DNA of 18,651 nucleotides, taken from the NCBI GenBank assembly GCA_937900675.1, contig CALCEA010000018.1:1-18651 (forward strand). Direction: 5' to 3'. The notes beneath the pieces are model-generated. The model was not told the origin of the DNA. It worked only from the letters and a program-made list of their open reading frames with translations, and searched no databases. Position 1 is the first letter of the stretch. Every line of letters begins with the position of its first letter. Of the stretch, positions 6,324 to 14,853 are shown piece after piece. A program made the translations under genes and the position numbers. Origin of the DNA: an uncultured Chitinophagaceae bacterium (GTDB lineage Bacteria; Bacteroidota; Bacteroidia; Chitinophagales; Chitinophagaceae).

Positions 6324-8288
6324 TTACAATCTTTTTATGCGCATATTTTTAAATCTCACTACATCGCCATGACCTAAGAACCCAATATGTCCTGTAGTTC
6401 TTGCTAAACCCGGATGTTCTTTATGATCTGCTGTTCCGTTTTTTGTTACTTCTTTAAGATCTACTTCATTAATGACTGTTCCATTTAATGTCACTTTTAT
6501 CTTAGATCCCTTCAACATAATTTCTTCTTTATTCCACTCCCCAGTCGGTAACAAGTAACCTCTTTTTGCAGCCGCTATGCCATAAATAGAGCCATGATAT
6601 TGATAAGGTTGTAAACTACTGTAAATAGGTGCTTCATTATCTAGTACTTGAATTTCCATTCCAACATAAGCCGCATCTCCTACTGGTGGTGCATGAACAC
6701 CAATACCATTGTTAGCGCCTGGTGTTAATTGAAATTCAAATCTGTAAATAAAGTCAGCGTATTCTTCTTTGGTATATAAATTTCCTCCACTGCCATTATC
6801 AGGTACAACCACTAAGGCACCATCATTAATAATGTATCCAGCAGTATTGCCCATCCATTGATCAATATTTGTGCCATCAAATAAGTTTACAAATCCATCT
6901 TTCTTTTCTTCATCAGTTAAATCAACTGCTTTACCATCTGGCAATTCTCTGATGTATAAATTTCTATAAGCTACATAAGTTCCGTGTGCTTGTAATTCAA
7001 TTTGCTCTTTGATAAAGATGGGTAAATTTCTATCCCAGTAATTTTCTAGAGTCACATTGTCTGTTACCAGAACACCATTAAGGTATACAGTTACTTTATC
7101 TCCTTTCATGATAATATGAAAGTTATTCCATGAACCAATTGCGTTATCGGCAACTACTAATGGTTTGCTTTGATTTTTTTGATTATTGTATAATCCACCA
7201 GAACCAACCTGTGCACCTACTTCTCTTCTGCTAGTATCCCAAATTTGTACCTGTGGTGAACCTCTTAAATAAATACCTGCATCTCCTTGAGCGGTGATTT
7301 TCCAATCTACATACATTTCAAAATCACCGTATTTTTTTTCGGTACATAAATTATCTCCATGTCCTGTAAAAACTAGCACGCCATCTTTTACCACCCAATC
7401 ATTCACAATTTTAGCATCTGCTTTTGCTTGCATTACTTTTAATGCAGAATCCGATTGCTTATTTCTGTAAATTGGATTTCCAACAAGTCCTTTCCATCCT
7501 GTTAAATCTTTCCCGTTAAACATGGAAACAAATCCATAATCATAAGGCAACTTTCTTAGATGCGCTTTTAATTTAGTTACTAAAATTGCGCTATCCACTC
7601 CGTTGATTAATGGCAAAGCTTTTTCAAGCGACTCTCTAGCTACAGGCCCTTTAATAGTCATATCTGCTAAGGCCAATCTAGTTACAGCTAAGGCTGCTTC
7701 TTTATTGATAGAGGCATTGTCTAAATATTTACTGGCAAAAACAAAGCTTCCAAAACCAGGTATTCTTGCTGCTTCAGCGATAATTCTTTTTTGCTCAATT
7801 GGATTTTTTGCTGATTCCATTTTGTCTTGTAAATCCAATAATTTTTGAACATCATTTTTTGTAGATACTGGTGCTTCTACAACTTCTTTAATTTTTGGCA
7901 AAGTATTGTTTCTTTCATTTGAAATAGACGCTTCCGTTAAAAGATTCAATTCATCTTGAATAGCAATTTTCGCGTAATCTGATTTTGCTTTTCTTTTTTG
8001 CTTTGATAATTGTTTTGCAAAGACAGCGCGCTTTTCACTATTAGCAATGTTATTTACATATGCATGTAAAGCATAGGTTGCTTTTGTTTTATAGGTAGTA
8101 TCCTCTAATAACTTAAAAAAAGCTTTCCAGTTTGAAGCTTCCCAAGAATTCATGGTTGCTAAAGCGCCAGTTGCTTCGGAAGTTTTTTGATAAGGGAAAA
8201 CCTGAATGGTGTTTGTCACAGTGGTTTGTGCAAAAGACTGACAGATGAACAGTAAGCAAAATCCAGTGATGTATAATAATTTTTTCAT
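6324..8288 (-). CDS. Secreted protein with two DUF1080 (3-keto-disaccharide hydrolase) domains
   Basis: The 654-residue product starts with a signal peptide (MKKLLYITGFCLLFICQSFAQ, cleavage before Gln21 likely). Residues ~25-250 form a charged, probably alpha-helical region of HEAT-like character. Two DUF1080 (PF06439) concanavalin-like domains follow. The first starts near residue 252 at GFVSMFNGKDLTGW and the second near 464 at DGFVNLFDGTNIDQW. Both show the family pattern of FxGxxLxxW, a WVVKDGVL/YIINDGALVV strand, YxDFExxxDW-type and WN(N)/EWN segments. DUF1080 proteins hydrolyse 3-keto-glycosides produced by Gfo/Idh/MocA dehydrogenases, and such an enzyme is encoded immediately upstream (19-bp gap). 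A GTG at 8327 would extend the frame by 13 residues over the upstream gene's end, but it precedes the signal peptide and is rejected. Periplasmic location is inferred. Which domain is catalytic is unknown. Confidence 0.9.
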   Translation of the reverse strand: MKKLLYITGFCLLFICQSFAQTTVTNTIQVFPYQKTSEATGALATMNSWEASNWKAFFKLLEDTTYKTKATYALHAYVNNIANSEKRAVFAKQLSKQKRKAKSDYAKIAIQDELNLLTEASISNERNNTLPKIKEVVEAPVSTKNDVQKLLDLQDKMESAKNPIEQKRIIAEAARIPGFGSFVFASKYLDNASINKEAALAVTRLALADMTIKGPVARESLEKALPLINGVDSAILVTKLKAHLRKLPYDYGFVSMFNGKDLTGWKGLVGNPIYRNKQSDSALKVMQAKADAKIVNDWVVKDGVLVFTGHGDNLCTEKKYGDFEMYVDWKITAQGDAGIYLRGSPQVQIWDTSRREVGAQVGSGGLYNNQKNQSKPLVVADNAIGSWNNFHIIMKGDKVTVYLNGVLVTDNVTLENYWDRNLPIFIKEQIELQAHGTYVAYRNLYIRELPDGKAVDLTDEEKKDGFVNLFDGTNIDQWMGNTAGYIINDGALVVVPDNGSGGNLYTKEEYADFIYRFEFQLTPGANNGIGVHAPPVGDAAYVGMEIQVLDNEAPIYSSLQPYQYHGSIYGIAAAKRGYLLPTGEWNKEEIMLKGSKIKVTLNGTVINEVDLKEVTKNGTADHKEHPGLARTTGHIGFLGHGDVVRFKNMRIKRL

Positions 8289-8307
8289 GTAAAATTTTTT
8301 ATTGCTT

Positions 8308-9576
8308 TTAAATAGTCCAAGGTCCACGCATAGGTGGGTTAATTAAATAATTTGCTTCTGCATCATCAATAAATACTTGATTTACTGGATCAAATTTTAA
8401 AGTTCTGCCTAATTGCAATGCGATTTTTCCCATATTAATAATGGTACAAGATCTAAACCCATTGGATTCGTTTAAGGCAAATGGTGTTCTGTATTTTACG
8501 GAATCTAAAAAATTAGTCACCTGTGGTTCTGGATCAGGCATCATCGCCAATTTTTCTTTTAGATTCGGGATATCAGATTTAAATCCGTTGAATAGTTTTC
8601 CTTTTGGACCCTCTATGTATGCTGCGTTTGGATCTTTTGCTTCTCCATCTAAAATAATCTTACAACCATCTTCATAAGTGTAAGTGATCTTTCTAAATGT
8701 GCCACAAGCATCTGGATGTTGTTGTTCTGCATCCACTTCTACCAATACTGGACTTGTGTGATCTTTACCCAAGAAATATTGAATTGGATCAAGATAATGT
8801 TGTCCCATATCGCCTAATCCTCCTCCATCATAATCCCAGTATCCTCTAAATGTTTGATGTACCCTGTGTGCATTATATGGTTTGTAAGGTGCTGGTCCCA
8901 ACCATCTGTCATAATCTAATTCTGCAGGTACTGCCTGTGGTTCTAAATTGGTTTTACCCACCCAATAAAATTTCCAATCAAATCCAGTTGTCTTACTTAC
9001 TGTAACGGTTAAAGGCCAACCTAATAAACCAGACTCTACTAATTTTTTAATTGGCTTTACCGTAGTATTCATGCCATAAAAATTATCTTCAAAACGAAAC
9101 CAAGTATTCAATCTAAACATTCGTCCATATTGTTTCACTGCTTCTACTACACGTTTTCCTTCTCCAATAGTTCTAGTCATTGGTTTTTCGCACCAAATAT
9201 CTTTTCCTGCTTTTGCCGCATCCACTGCCATGATACCATGCCAATGTGGAGGCGTAGCAATATGTACAATATCTACTTCAGGTAAAGCAATCAATTCTCT
9301 ATGGTCATGAAATGTTTTTACACCACCGCCAATACTATTAGCTACCTCGCTTAAATGTTTTTGATCTACATCGCAGATGGCTACTACTCTTGTTCCTGCA
9401 TAAGGGATATGCCCTCTTCCCATTCCACCCACTCCAATGATACCCTTGGTCAATTGATCACTTGGAGCTAAAAACCCTCTACCTAAAACATGTCTAGGAA
9501 CAATGGAGATACCTGCTGCAATGGTTGCTGCATTTCGAAGAAAACTTCTTCTACTATTGGATGTTGTTTTTTTCAT
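8308..9576 (-). CDS. Tat-exported Gfo/Idh/MocA family oxidoreductase
   Basis: This 422-residue NAD(P)-dependent sugar dehydrogenase-like protein begins with a twin-arginine signal (SRRSFLRNAA, residues 8-17, then an alanine-rich hydrophobic stretch). It should therefore be folded with its cofactor before export. The Rossmann fold shows GIIGVGGMGRGH (45-56) and an acidic strand end AICDVD (66-71). The conserved substrate-side CEKPMTR (E130-K131-P132) follows, and then GGLGDMGQHYLDP (252-264), the Gfo/Idh/MocA active-site helix. Family members oxidise or reduce sugar hydroxyls, and those paired with DUF1080 genes typically make 3-keto sugars. It is the middle gene of a three-gene unit, 19 bp from each neighbour. 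The start at 9576 is chosen because the signal begins there. A longer frame to 9657 overlaps the upstream coding region and lacks a sensible N-terminus. Confidence 0.92.
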   Translation of the reverse strand: MKKTTSNSRRSFLRNAATIAAGISIVPRHVLGRGFLAPSDQLTKGIIGVGGMGRGHIPYAGTRVVAICDVDQKHLSEVANSIGGGVKTFHDHRELIALPEVDIVHIATPPHWHGIMAVDAAKAGKDIWCEKPMTRTIGEGKRVVEAVKQYGRMFRLNTWFRFEDNFYGMNTTVKPIKKLVESGLLGWPLTVTVSKTTGFDWKFYWVGKTNLEPQAVPAELDYDRWLGPAPYKPYNAHRVHQTFRGYWDYDGGGLGDMGQHYLDPIQYFLGKDHTSPVLVEVDAEQQHPDACGTFRKITYTYEDGCKIILDGEAKDPNAAYIEGPKGKLFNGFKSDIPNLKEKLAMMPDPEPQVTNFLDSVKYRTPFALNESNGFRSCTIINMGKIALQLGRTLKFDPVNQVFIDDAEANYLINPPMRGPWTI

Positions 9577-9595
9577 GAATGATTGAATAAATTGA

Positions 9596-11167
9596 TTAAT
9601 TATTTTTATTTCTAATAGCCATTCCTTTTCTAGTACCATTATGTACTCCGTTATCAATAGTTACTGCACCATTGACTAATACATATTTAAAACCCTTAGC
9701 GTATTGATGAGGGTTATCATAAGTAGATGCGTCACCTACTTCATTTTCATCGAACACAACAATATCTGCAATATATCCTTCTTTGATTAATCCTCTTTCT
9801 ACTAAATTAAATTTATTAGCAGGTAATGAAGTCATTCTTCTAATAGCTTCCTCCAAACTAATTACTTTTTCTTCTCTCACATATTTCCCTAAAACTCTAG
9901 AATTAGTGCCATAAGCTCTTGGGTGTGGCTTTCCGGCGCCCATTACTGCAATGCCTGCATCACTTGCAATCATATTATAAGGATACTTCAAAATATTTTT
10001 AACATCTTCTTCGCTCATGCCATGATACACCATCTGTGCACCACCTTGTTCCATCATTTGAACAATGGTTTCAGCTTCAGCATTTTTATTATGCTTGCCT
10101 CCTCTCATCAAATTAATTTCTTCAATACTTTTTCCATTATAAGTAGAGTCTGCTTTATAGTTGGCTACAACAGCATAACTAAAATGCTTCAATCCTCTTT
10201 TTTTAATAATCTCTATGCTATGCGCTTTTACTCTTTCTCTGATTGCTGGATTTTTTAATCTTGCCATAATAGAATCTTGACCATCAGACAATACATCACT
10301 TGGCAACATTACTCCCAAGTTGGTACTACTTGCAGTGTAAGGGTATTGATCAATGGTTACATCTATTCCTTCTTTTCTTGCGTTCTCTACTAATGGTAAA
10401 GTTTCTTTACTTCTTCCCCAGTTATTTTGCCCGCTCACTTTAAAGTGTGAAATTTCAACAGGGATATTGGCGGCTCTACCAATATGTATTGCTTCATTAA
10501 CAGCATCCACCACTTTATCTTCTTCATATCTAATATGTGAAGAGTACACACCACCATTCGCAGCAATTACTTTTGCTAATCTTACTACTTCTTCAGTAGG
10601 AGCGTATGTTCCAGGAATATAAATTAGACCAGTAGACATACCCACTGCACCATCCTGCATTGCTTTTTGTGCTAAAAATTCCATCTTTACTAATTCTTCT
10701 TCAGTAGCATTTCTATTGGCAGTGCCCATTACTTGTTTACGAATATTGTTGTGGCCCATTAAAGAAGCGATGTTGATAGAAGTGCCAATAGAATCAACTG
10801 TATTAAAATAAGTATTTAAATTGTCTGCACTACCACCGCAATTACCTGTTATCACAGTAGTCACACCATCATAAATAAAATTACCTGCTAATGGGTTTCT
10901 GGTTTCTCCGCCTTCTACATGTCCGTGCACATCGATAAAACCTGGAGTAACTATTAATCCTTTAGCATCAATGGTTTTTGCTGCCTTCCAATTTTTTAAT
11001 TGGCCGATGGCCACAATTTTATTTTTACTAATAGCAACATCTTTGTATTGCCACTGATTGCCAGTGCCATCCATTAGTTTACCATTCTTAATAATTATAT
11101 CTGCTTCTTGTGCATGTATGGCTGTATACATTAATAACACAGCTGCACTTAATAGTATTTTTTTCAT
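9596..11167 (-). CDS. Secreted D-aminoacylase (N-acyl-D-amino-acid deacylase) family amidohydrolase
   Basis: This 523-residue enzyme of the amidohydrolase superfamily has a signal peptide (MKKILLSAAVLLMYTAIHA, then Gln20). Metal ligands are visible in D-aminoacylase order: HGH at 81-83 in GFIDVHGH, the family cysteine C110 in TGNCGG, H211 in SSHIR, H241 in EISHFK, and D403 in ASDAG. The 30-residue H211-H241 spacing matches characterised D-aminoacylases. Such enzymes remove N-acyl groups from D-amino acids. Relatives include dihydroorotase and hydantoinase-like proteins, so the amide actually cleaved is uncertain. It is the first gene of the unit with the Gfo/Idh/MocA and DUF1080 genes. It diverges from the small lipoprotein gene across a 61-bp gap that must hold both promoters. 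Periplasmic action is inferred from the signal peptide. Confidence 0.9.
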   Translation of the reverse strand: MKKILLSAAVLLMYTAIHAQEADIIIKNGKLMDGTGNQWQYKDVAISKNKIVAIGQLKNWKAAKTIDAKGLIVTPGFIDVHGHVEGGETRNPLAGNFIYDGVTTVITGNCGGSADNLNTYFNTVDSIGTSINIASLMGHNNIRKQVMGTANRNATEEELVKMEFLAQKAMQDGAVGMSTGLIYIPGTYAPTEEVVRLAKVIAANGGVYSSHIRYEEDKVVDAVNEAIHIGRAANIPVEISHFKVSGQNNWGRSKETLPLVENARKEGIDVTIDQYPYTASSTNLGVMLPSDVLSDGQDSIMARLKNPAIRERVKAHSIEIIKKRGLKHFSYAVVANYKADSTYNGKSIEEINLMRGGKHNKNAEAETIVQMMEQGGAQMVYHGMSEEDVKNILKYPYNMIASDAGIAVMGAGKPHPRAYGTNSRVLGKYVREEKVISLEEAIRRMTSLPANKFNLVERGLIKEGYIADIVVFDENEVGDASTYDNPHQYAKGFKYVLVNGAVTIDNGVHNGTRKGMAIRNKNN

Positions 11168-11228
11168 GGAATAAATTGTCTCTCAATTTACTAAATACTA
11201 ATTATAAATTTCTTACATTAGAGATGAA

Positions 11229-11543
11229 ATGTTGAAACCGCTTTTAAATACCTGCATATTTGCTTTTTGCCTTCTTGCCTTGGCAACTTCATGTGCCAGC
11301 AAATCGAGTGTTTTCGGAAATAAAGAGTCTTCTGAGTTTGCTGCCAAACTCATTGATTCTAGCTTGACCCATAATGTGATCTATGTATACGATGAGGTCT
11401 ATTCTTTGGAGACTCGCTATTACGATCACCAAAAACAATTGGTTAAAACAGTCAAATACGACGATATTGTTCGTTGTGTGATTTATAATGTTCAATCCAA
11501 GGAAGCAATGAAATTAAAATCTATTGAATTAGGACATCAATAG
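11229..11543 (+). CDS. Small predicted lipoprotein, family not recognised
   Basis: The 104-residue product has a basic N-terminus, a hydrophobic segment and a lipobox-like ALATSC with Cys22. It is therefore probably cleaved and lipidated, and sits on an outer or inner membrane face the sequence does not decide. The mature part is short and polar with a conserved-looking stretch YVYDEVYSLETRYYDHQKQL followed by beta-rich VKYDDIVRCVIYNV. No domain family is recognised. The gene lies in a 61-bp divergent arrangement with the D-aminoacylase gene. Its last 15 bp overlap the 3' end of the kinase/aminotransferase fusion gene on the other strand. The lipoprotein signal and clean position between genes argue that it is real. 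Confidence 0.7.
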   Translation: MLKPLLNTCIFAFCLLALATSCASKSSVFGNKESSEFAAKLIDSSLTHNVIYVYDEVYSLETRYYDHQKQLVKTVKYDDIVRCVIYNVQSKEAMKLKSIELGHQ

Positions 11544-13829
11544 AACTTCGTCAAGTGCATTACTAAAATCAATCGCATTCTTCTCTGAAAATACAATTGG
11601 AGGCTTGATCTTCAATACATTATTATAAGGACCGTCTGTACTAATTAAAAATCCTTTGTTTTTAAGGGCTTCAACTATTTGGTTGATTTCTTTTCCAATC
11701 GGTTCTTTGGTGATTCTATCTTTTACTAGTTCTACTCCAATGAATAATCCCTCTCCTCTAACATCGCCAATAATAGTATGCTTAGCCATTAATGCTTGGA
11801 GTGAGTTCAATAAAACCTTGCCTACATTCAAAGCGTTTTCTTGAAGTGCTTCGTCTTGTATCGTTTTTAATACTGCTGCCCCAGTGGCCATAGATACCGG
11901 ATTACCTCCATAAGTATTAAAAAACTCAATACCGTTATTAAATTTCTCTGCAATGGCTTCAGTCATTACCACTGCTGCTAAAGGATGTCCATTACCAATG
12001 GGTTTTCCCATCACTACCATATCGGGCATCACATTTTGTAATTCAAAACCCCAAAATTTTGAACCTACTCTACCAAAACCAACCTGCACTTCGTCTGCAA
12101 TACAAATTCCACCAGCTGCTTGCACTATTGAGTATACTTCTTTCAAATAGTTTTTAGGTAAAGGAATTTGGCCACCAACGCCTAATAAGGTTTCACAAAT
12201 AAAAGCTGCTGGTTTTTTATCTTGATTTTTTAAAGTATGGATAATGTCTGCAACCGAAGCTGCATAAGCTTTACCCGCTTCTCCATTATTGTTTTGATAA
12301 GCTCCTCTGTATATATCCGGATTCATGGCTTTATGTACCCATGGCATTTGTCCAATTCCGTTGGGTTTATCAAACTTGTACGGACTAATCTGCATAGTGG
12401 TAGTTGAAGTACCATGATAAGCATGATCCAAAACAATTACATCTTCTTGACCCGTCACCATCTTGCTAATTCTTATAGCTAAATCATTTGCCTCGGAACC
12501 ACTATTGGTAAAATAACAAACCTTCAAATGCTTTGGTAAGGTTGCTAATAGTGCTTCTGCATAATTAATGATATGATCATTCAAATACCTTGTATTGGTA
12601 TTAAGGGTTGCAATTTGTTTTTGCATGGCTCTTGCTACCACCGGATGACAATGACCTACATGACTTACATTGTTTACACAATCTATATATGTGTTGCCTT
12701 TATCGTCGTATAAATATTGTAAAGCCCCTTTGTCTATTTTTAAATGTGATTGATAACTTATACTTAAATTTTTCCCAATATGTTTTTGTCTTCTGTCTTC
12801 TATACTTTGATAAGTATCATTATGATTAATCAAGCCTTTGAAATTACAAGCTCTTCTAAAAGTGTCTTCTGCTTTAATTGGATTGATCTCTATTAATTGA
12901 TAAATTAATTTCCAGGCTGGTTTCTCTGTGATAAAATGATGCACATTGTCAGTTGATAAAGAGGCATTGTATGCAGATTGCGTAAGACTAATACATAATC
13001 TAGCTGCTATTAAATAATATAATATGCTTAACTCTTTTTCTTCAATAGGATATGCACTGTGATAGCCTTTAACAACAGATCTAGCAACAGTAAGGGGATC
13101 ATTGCTATGAAGCATCGCATAAGTACAGGCTACTGCAAGATTATTAATGGTGGCAGAATATACCATATCACCAAAATCTATTAACCCAATAATTTCATTT
13201 CCATTTACCAATACATTATAATCATTGGCATCATTGTGTATATAACTATGTCTAAAAGAACTAAATGTTGGAAGTACTTCAGTTTCAAATTGTAACAAAA
13301 AATAATCTACTATTCTTCTTCCTTCATGAGATACAATATATTTTAATTTATAATGGGCATCTCTTGCAGTACTGATGTCCCAGGTATAATGCCTATGCAT
13401 ACTTGGATGCTTGAAGTCTTTTAAAGACGCATCCATTTTTCCTAAAAAACCTCCTAGGTTTTCATGTAGATCTTGATGATCATGTGGCGCATCCACCCAA
13501 AACTGCCCTTCTAAATAATTTAATATTCTACAATAAAAAATCTGTCCTCCTTCTTCTATAATGGTGAGTGCTTCTCCTTTTTTATTGTTAATATAGTACT
13601 GAACTTGCTCAGCAATAGGGCTATTTCTGAGATGCCTAATAATTTTTATTTGAGCATCTATAAAATCTTTATCATGTTGCTCACTAGCAATTTTTAAAAT
13701 ATATTTTTTGCCAAATTTTTCTGTTAAAATAAAATTCAACTCATCATATCCATCCAATGCTTTCGCCTCAACAGTTAATTCATAATAATTATGAACTATA
13801 TTTTCTATAGCAGCTGTACTAAAATTCAT
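11529..13829 (-). CDS. Fusion of APH/choline-kinase-like phosphotransferase and class III aminotransferase-fold PLP enzyme (putative phospho-lyase)
   Basis: The 766-residue cytoplasmic fusion has an N-terminal kinase domain (about 1-330). It shows an ATP-lysine strand KKYILKIAS (41-49), the catalytic loop HNDANDYN (H198-N205) and LIDFGD (D218 binds metal), as in aminoglycoside, homoserine and hydroxylysine kinases. Residues ~340-766 are a complete class III PLP enzyme with NSGSEAND (442-449), HAYHGTS (469-475), ADEVQVGFGR (578-587) and the PLP lysine K609 in MGKPIGNGHP. Related class III enzymes include ethanolamine-phosphate and phosphohydroxylysine phospho-lyases, whose substrates are made by kinases of the N-terminal type. 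The fusion would phosphorylate an amino alcohol and then eliminate phosphate. Longer homologues can carry an M23 peptidase domain between the two, absent here. The gene follows the alpha/beta hydrolase gene by 2 bp and overlaps the convergent lipoprotein gene by 15 bp. Substrate assignment is inference. Confidence 0.88.
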   Translation of the reverse strand: MNFSTAAIENIVHNYYELTVEAKALDGYDELNFILTEKFGKKYILKIASEQHDKDFIDAQIKIIRHLRNSPIAEQVQYYINNKKGEALTIIEEGGQIFYCRILNYLEGQFWVDAPHDHQDLHENLGGFLGKMDASLKDFKHPSMHRHYTWDISTARDAHYKLKYIVSHEGRRIVDYFLLQFETEVLPTFSSFRHSYIHNDANDYNVLVNGNEIIGLIDFGDMVYSATINNLAVACTYAMLHSNDPLTVARSVVKGYHSAYPIEEKELSILYYLIAARLCISLTQSAYNASLSTDNVHHFITEKPAWKLIYQLIEINPIKAEDTFRRACNFKGLINHNDTYQSIEDRRQKHIGKNLSISYQSHLKIDKGALQYLYDDKGNTYIDCVNNVSHVGHCHPVVARAMQKQIATLNTNTRYLNDHIINYAEALLATLPKHLKVCYFTNSGSEANDLAIRISKMVTGQEDVIVLDHAYHGTSTTTMQISPYKFDKPNGIGQMPWVHKAMNPDIYRGAYQNNNGEAGKAYAASVADIIHTLKNQDKKPAAFICETLLGVGGQIPLPKNYLKEVYSIVQAAGGICIADEVQVGFGRVGSKFWGFELQNVMPDMVVMGKPIGNGHPLAAVVMTEAIAEKFNNGIEFFNTYGGNPVSMATGAAVLKTIQDEALQENALNVGKVLLNSLQALMAKHTIIGDVRGEGLFIGVELVKDRITKEPIGKEINQIVEALKNKGFLISTDGPYNNVLKIKPPIVFSEKNAIDFSNALDEVLLMS

Positions 13830-13831
13830 CT

Positions 13832-14773
13832 CTATTGTATAAACTCTTTTATAATTTGAGTAGTTTCATTTGGCGCTTCTTCCATGGGCACATGACCAAC
13901 ATTTTTAAGAATCACTACCTTGCTATTTTTGATATCTTTTTGAAATAAATAAGCGTTATCGCTATTAATTAACTGATCCTTCTCTCCAAATAAGATTAAT
14001 GTAGGTTGTTGTATGTCCTTGATTCTATTGGTTTGTTGATCAAATTTATTTTTAAATATACTTAATGCCGCTCTTCTATTTCCTTCTGCTAATAATAATT
14101 CATGATACCTAGTAATTCTTTCTTCGGTAATTAAACTTTGATCTACAAAGACGGTTTCCAAACTCTTTTTTACTAAGCTTTTAGGGGTAACATATAATAG
14201 TAAATTATTCAAAACCGGAATACTTGCTATTTTAAATCCTAAAGAACCTTTCTCATTAATTTTTGGATAGCCACTTGCATCAATTAAAATTAACTTAGTA
14301 ACTTTTAGAGGAAAGTCCAATGCAAAATGCCATGCAATCCCACCACCTAAAGAATTTCCTGCGATAATACATTGTTTAATTTGTAGTTGTTCTAAAAAAG
14401 CATTTAAAAATTGACTATAGTATAAATAGCTGTATTTGTTTTCTGGACTAGGTCCAGTTAAACCAAATGCTGGCATATCCAATCTTACCACCCTTTTGTT
14501 AGTGGGTAGCAGTTTGACCACACTATCCCATGTATTTAAAGAGGAAGAAGTGCCATGTATTAATAATATGGGAGTGCTATCTTCTTTATTGCCCTCATCT
14601 CTATAATGTACCTGCATTCCCATTAGAGGCATAAATTGAGAGGGGCTTTGCGCATATTTGTTCATCAATTGCGCTCTTGGAATATCTTTTTGTGCAACAG
14701 TAATAATTAATGCACTTAATACAACTAGAATTGTTAAAAATCCATACCCCAAATATTTAAACCATTTTTTCAT
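13832..14773 (-). CDS. Membrane-anchored alpha/beta hydrolase
   Basis: This 313-residue alpha/beta-hydrolase fold protein has an N-terminal transmembrane anchor or uncleaved signal (residues ~8-27). The catalytic triad is visible: the nucleophile in GNSLGG (S141), the acid in LFGEKDQLI (D266) and the histidine in NVGHVPMEE (H294). The oxyanion strand LLIHGTSSS (71-79) and LDMPAFGLT (98-106) complete the fold. The closest general types are prolyl-iminopeptidase or haloalkane-dehalogenase-like esterases, and the substrate is unknown. Two bases separate its TAG stop from the ATG of the kinase/aminotransferase fusion, so the two are surely cotranscribed. It is divergent from the GGT-family gene (80-bp gap). 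A hydrolase releasing an amino alcohol for the kinase would fit the context but is speculation. Confidence 0.88.
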   Translation of the reverse strand: MKKWFKYLGYGFLTILVVLSALIITVAQKDIPRAQLMNKYAQSPSQFMPLMGMQVHYRDEGNKEDSTPILLIHGTSSSLNTWDSVVKLLPTNKRVVRLDMPAFGLTGPSPENKYSYLYYSQFLNAFLEQLQIKQCIIAGNSLGGGIAWHFALDFPLKVTKLILIDASGYPKINEKGSLGFKIASIPVLNNLLLYVTPKSLVKKSLETVFVDQSLITEERITRYHELLLAEGNRRAALSIFKNKFDQQTNRIKDIQQPTLILFGEKDQLINSDNAYLFQKDIKNSKVVILKNVGHVPMEEAPNETTQIIKEFIQ

Positions 14774-14853
14774 AAGCGCTGTTATTTGAAGATATTAAGT
14801 TATGCATTTTTGTCTTTATAAAAACAGTAATTTCGGTATATCAATTTATACAT

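Noticed and set aside
9577..9657. 27-residue N-terminal extension of the Gfo/Idh/MocA gene
   Set aside because: It overlaps the end of the D-aminoacylase gene and would bury the Tat signal inside the protein.
9923..10622. Plus-strand frames at 9923-10258 and 10353-10622
   Set aside because: They are antisense to the D-aminoacylase gene with no domain or start support.
11289..11495. Minus-strand frame inside the small lipoprotein gene
   Set aside because: The plus-strand frame has a coherent lipoprotein signal and a better context, while this one shows no features.
14774..14853. Promoter elements in the divergent 80-bp gap (and in 3351-3441 and 11168-11228)
   Set aside because: These gaps must contain promoters, but no TTG/TAnnTTTG pair with good spacing could be picked from the AT-rich background.
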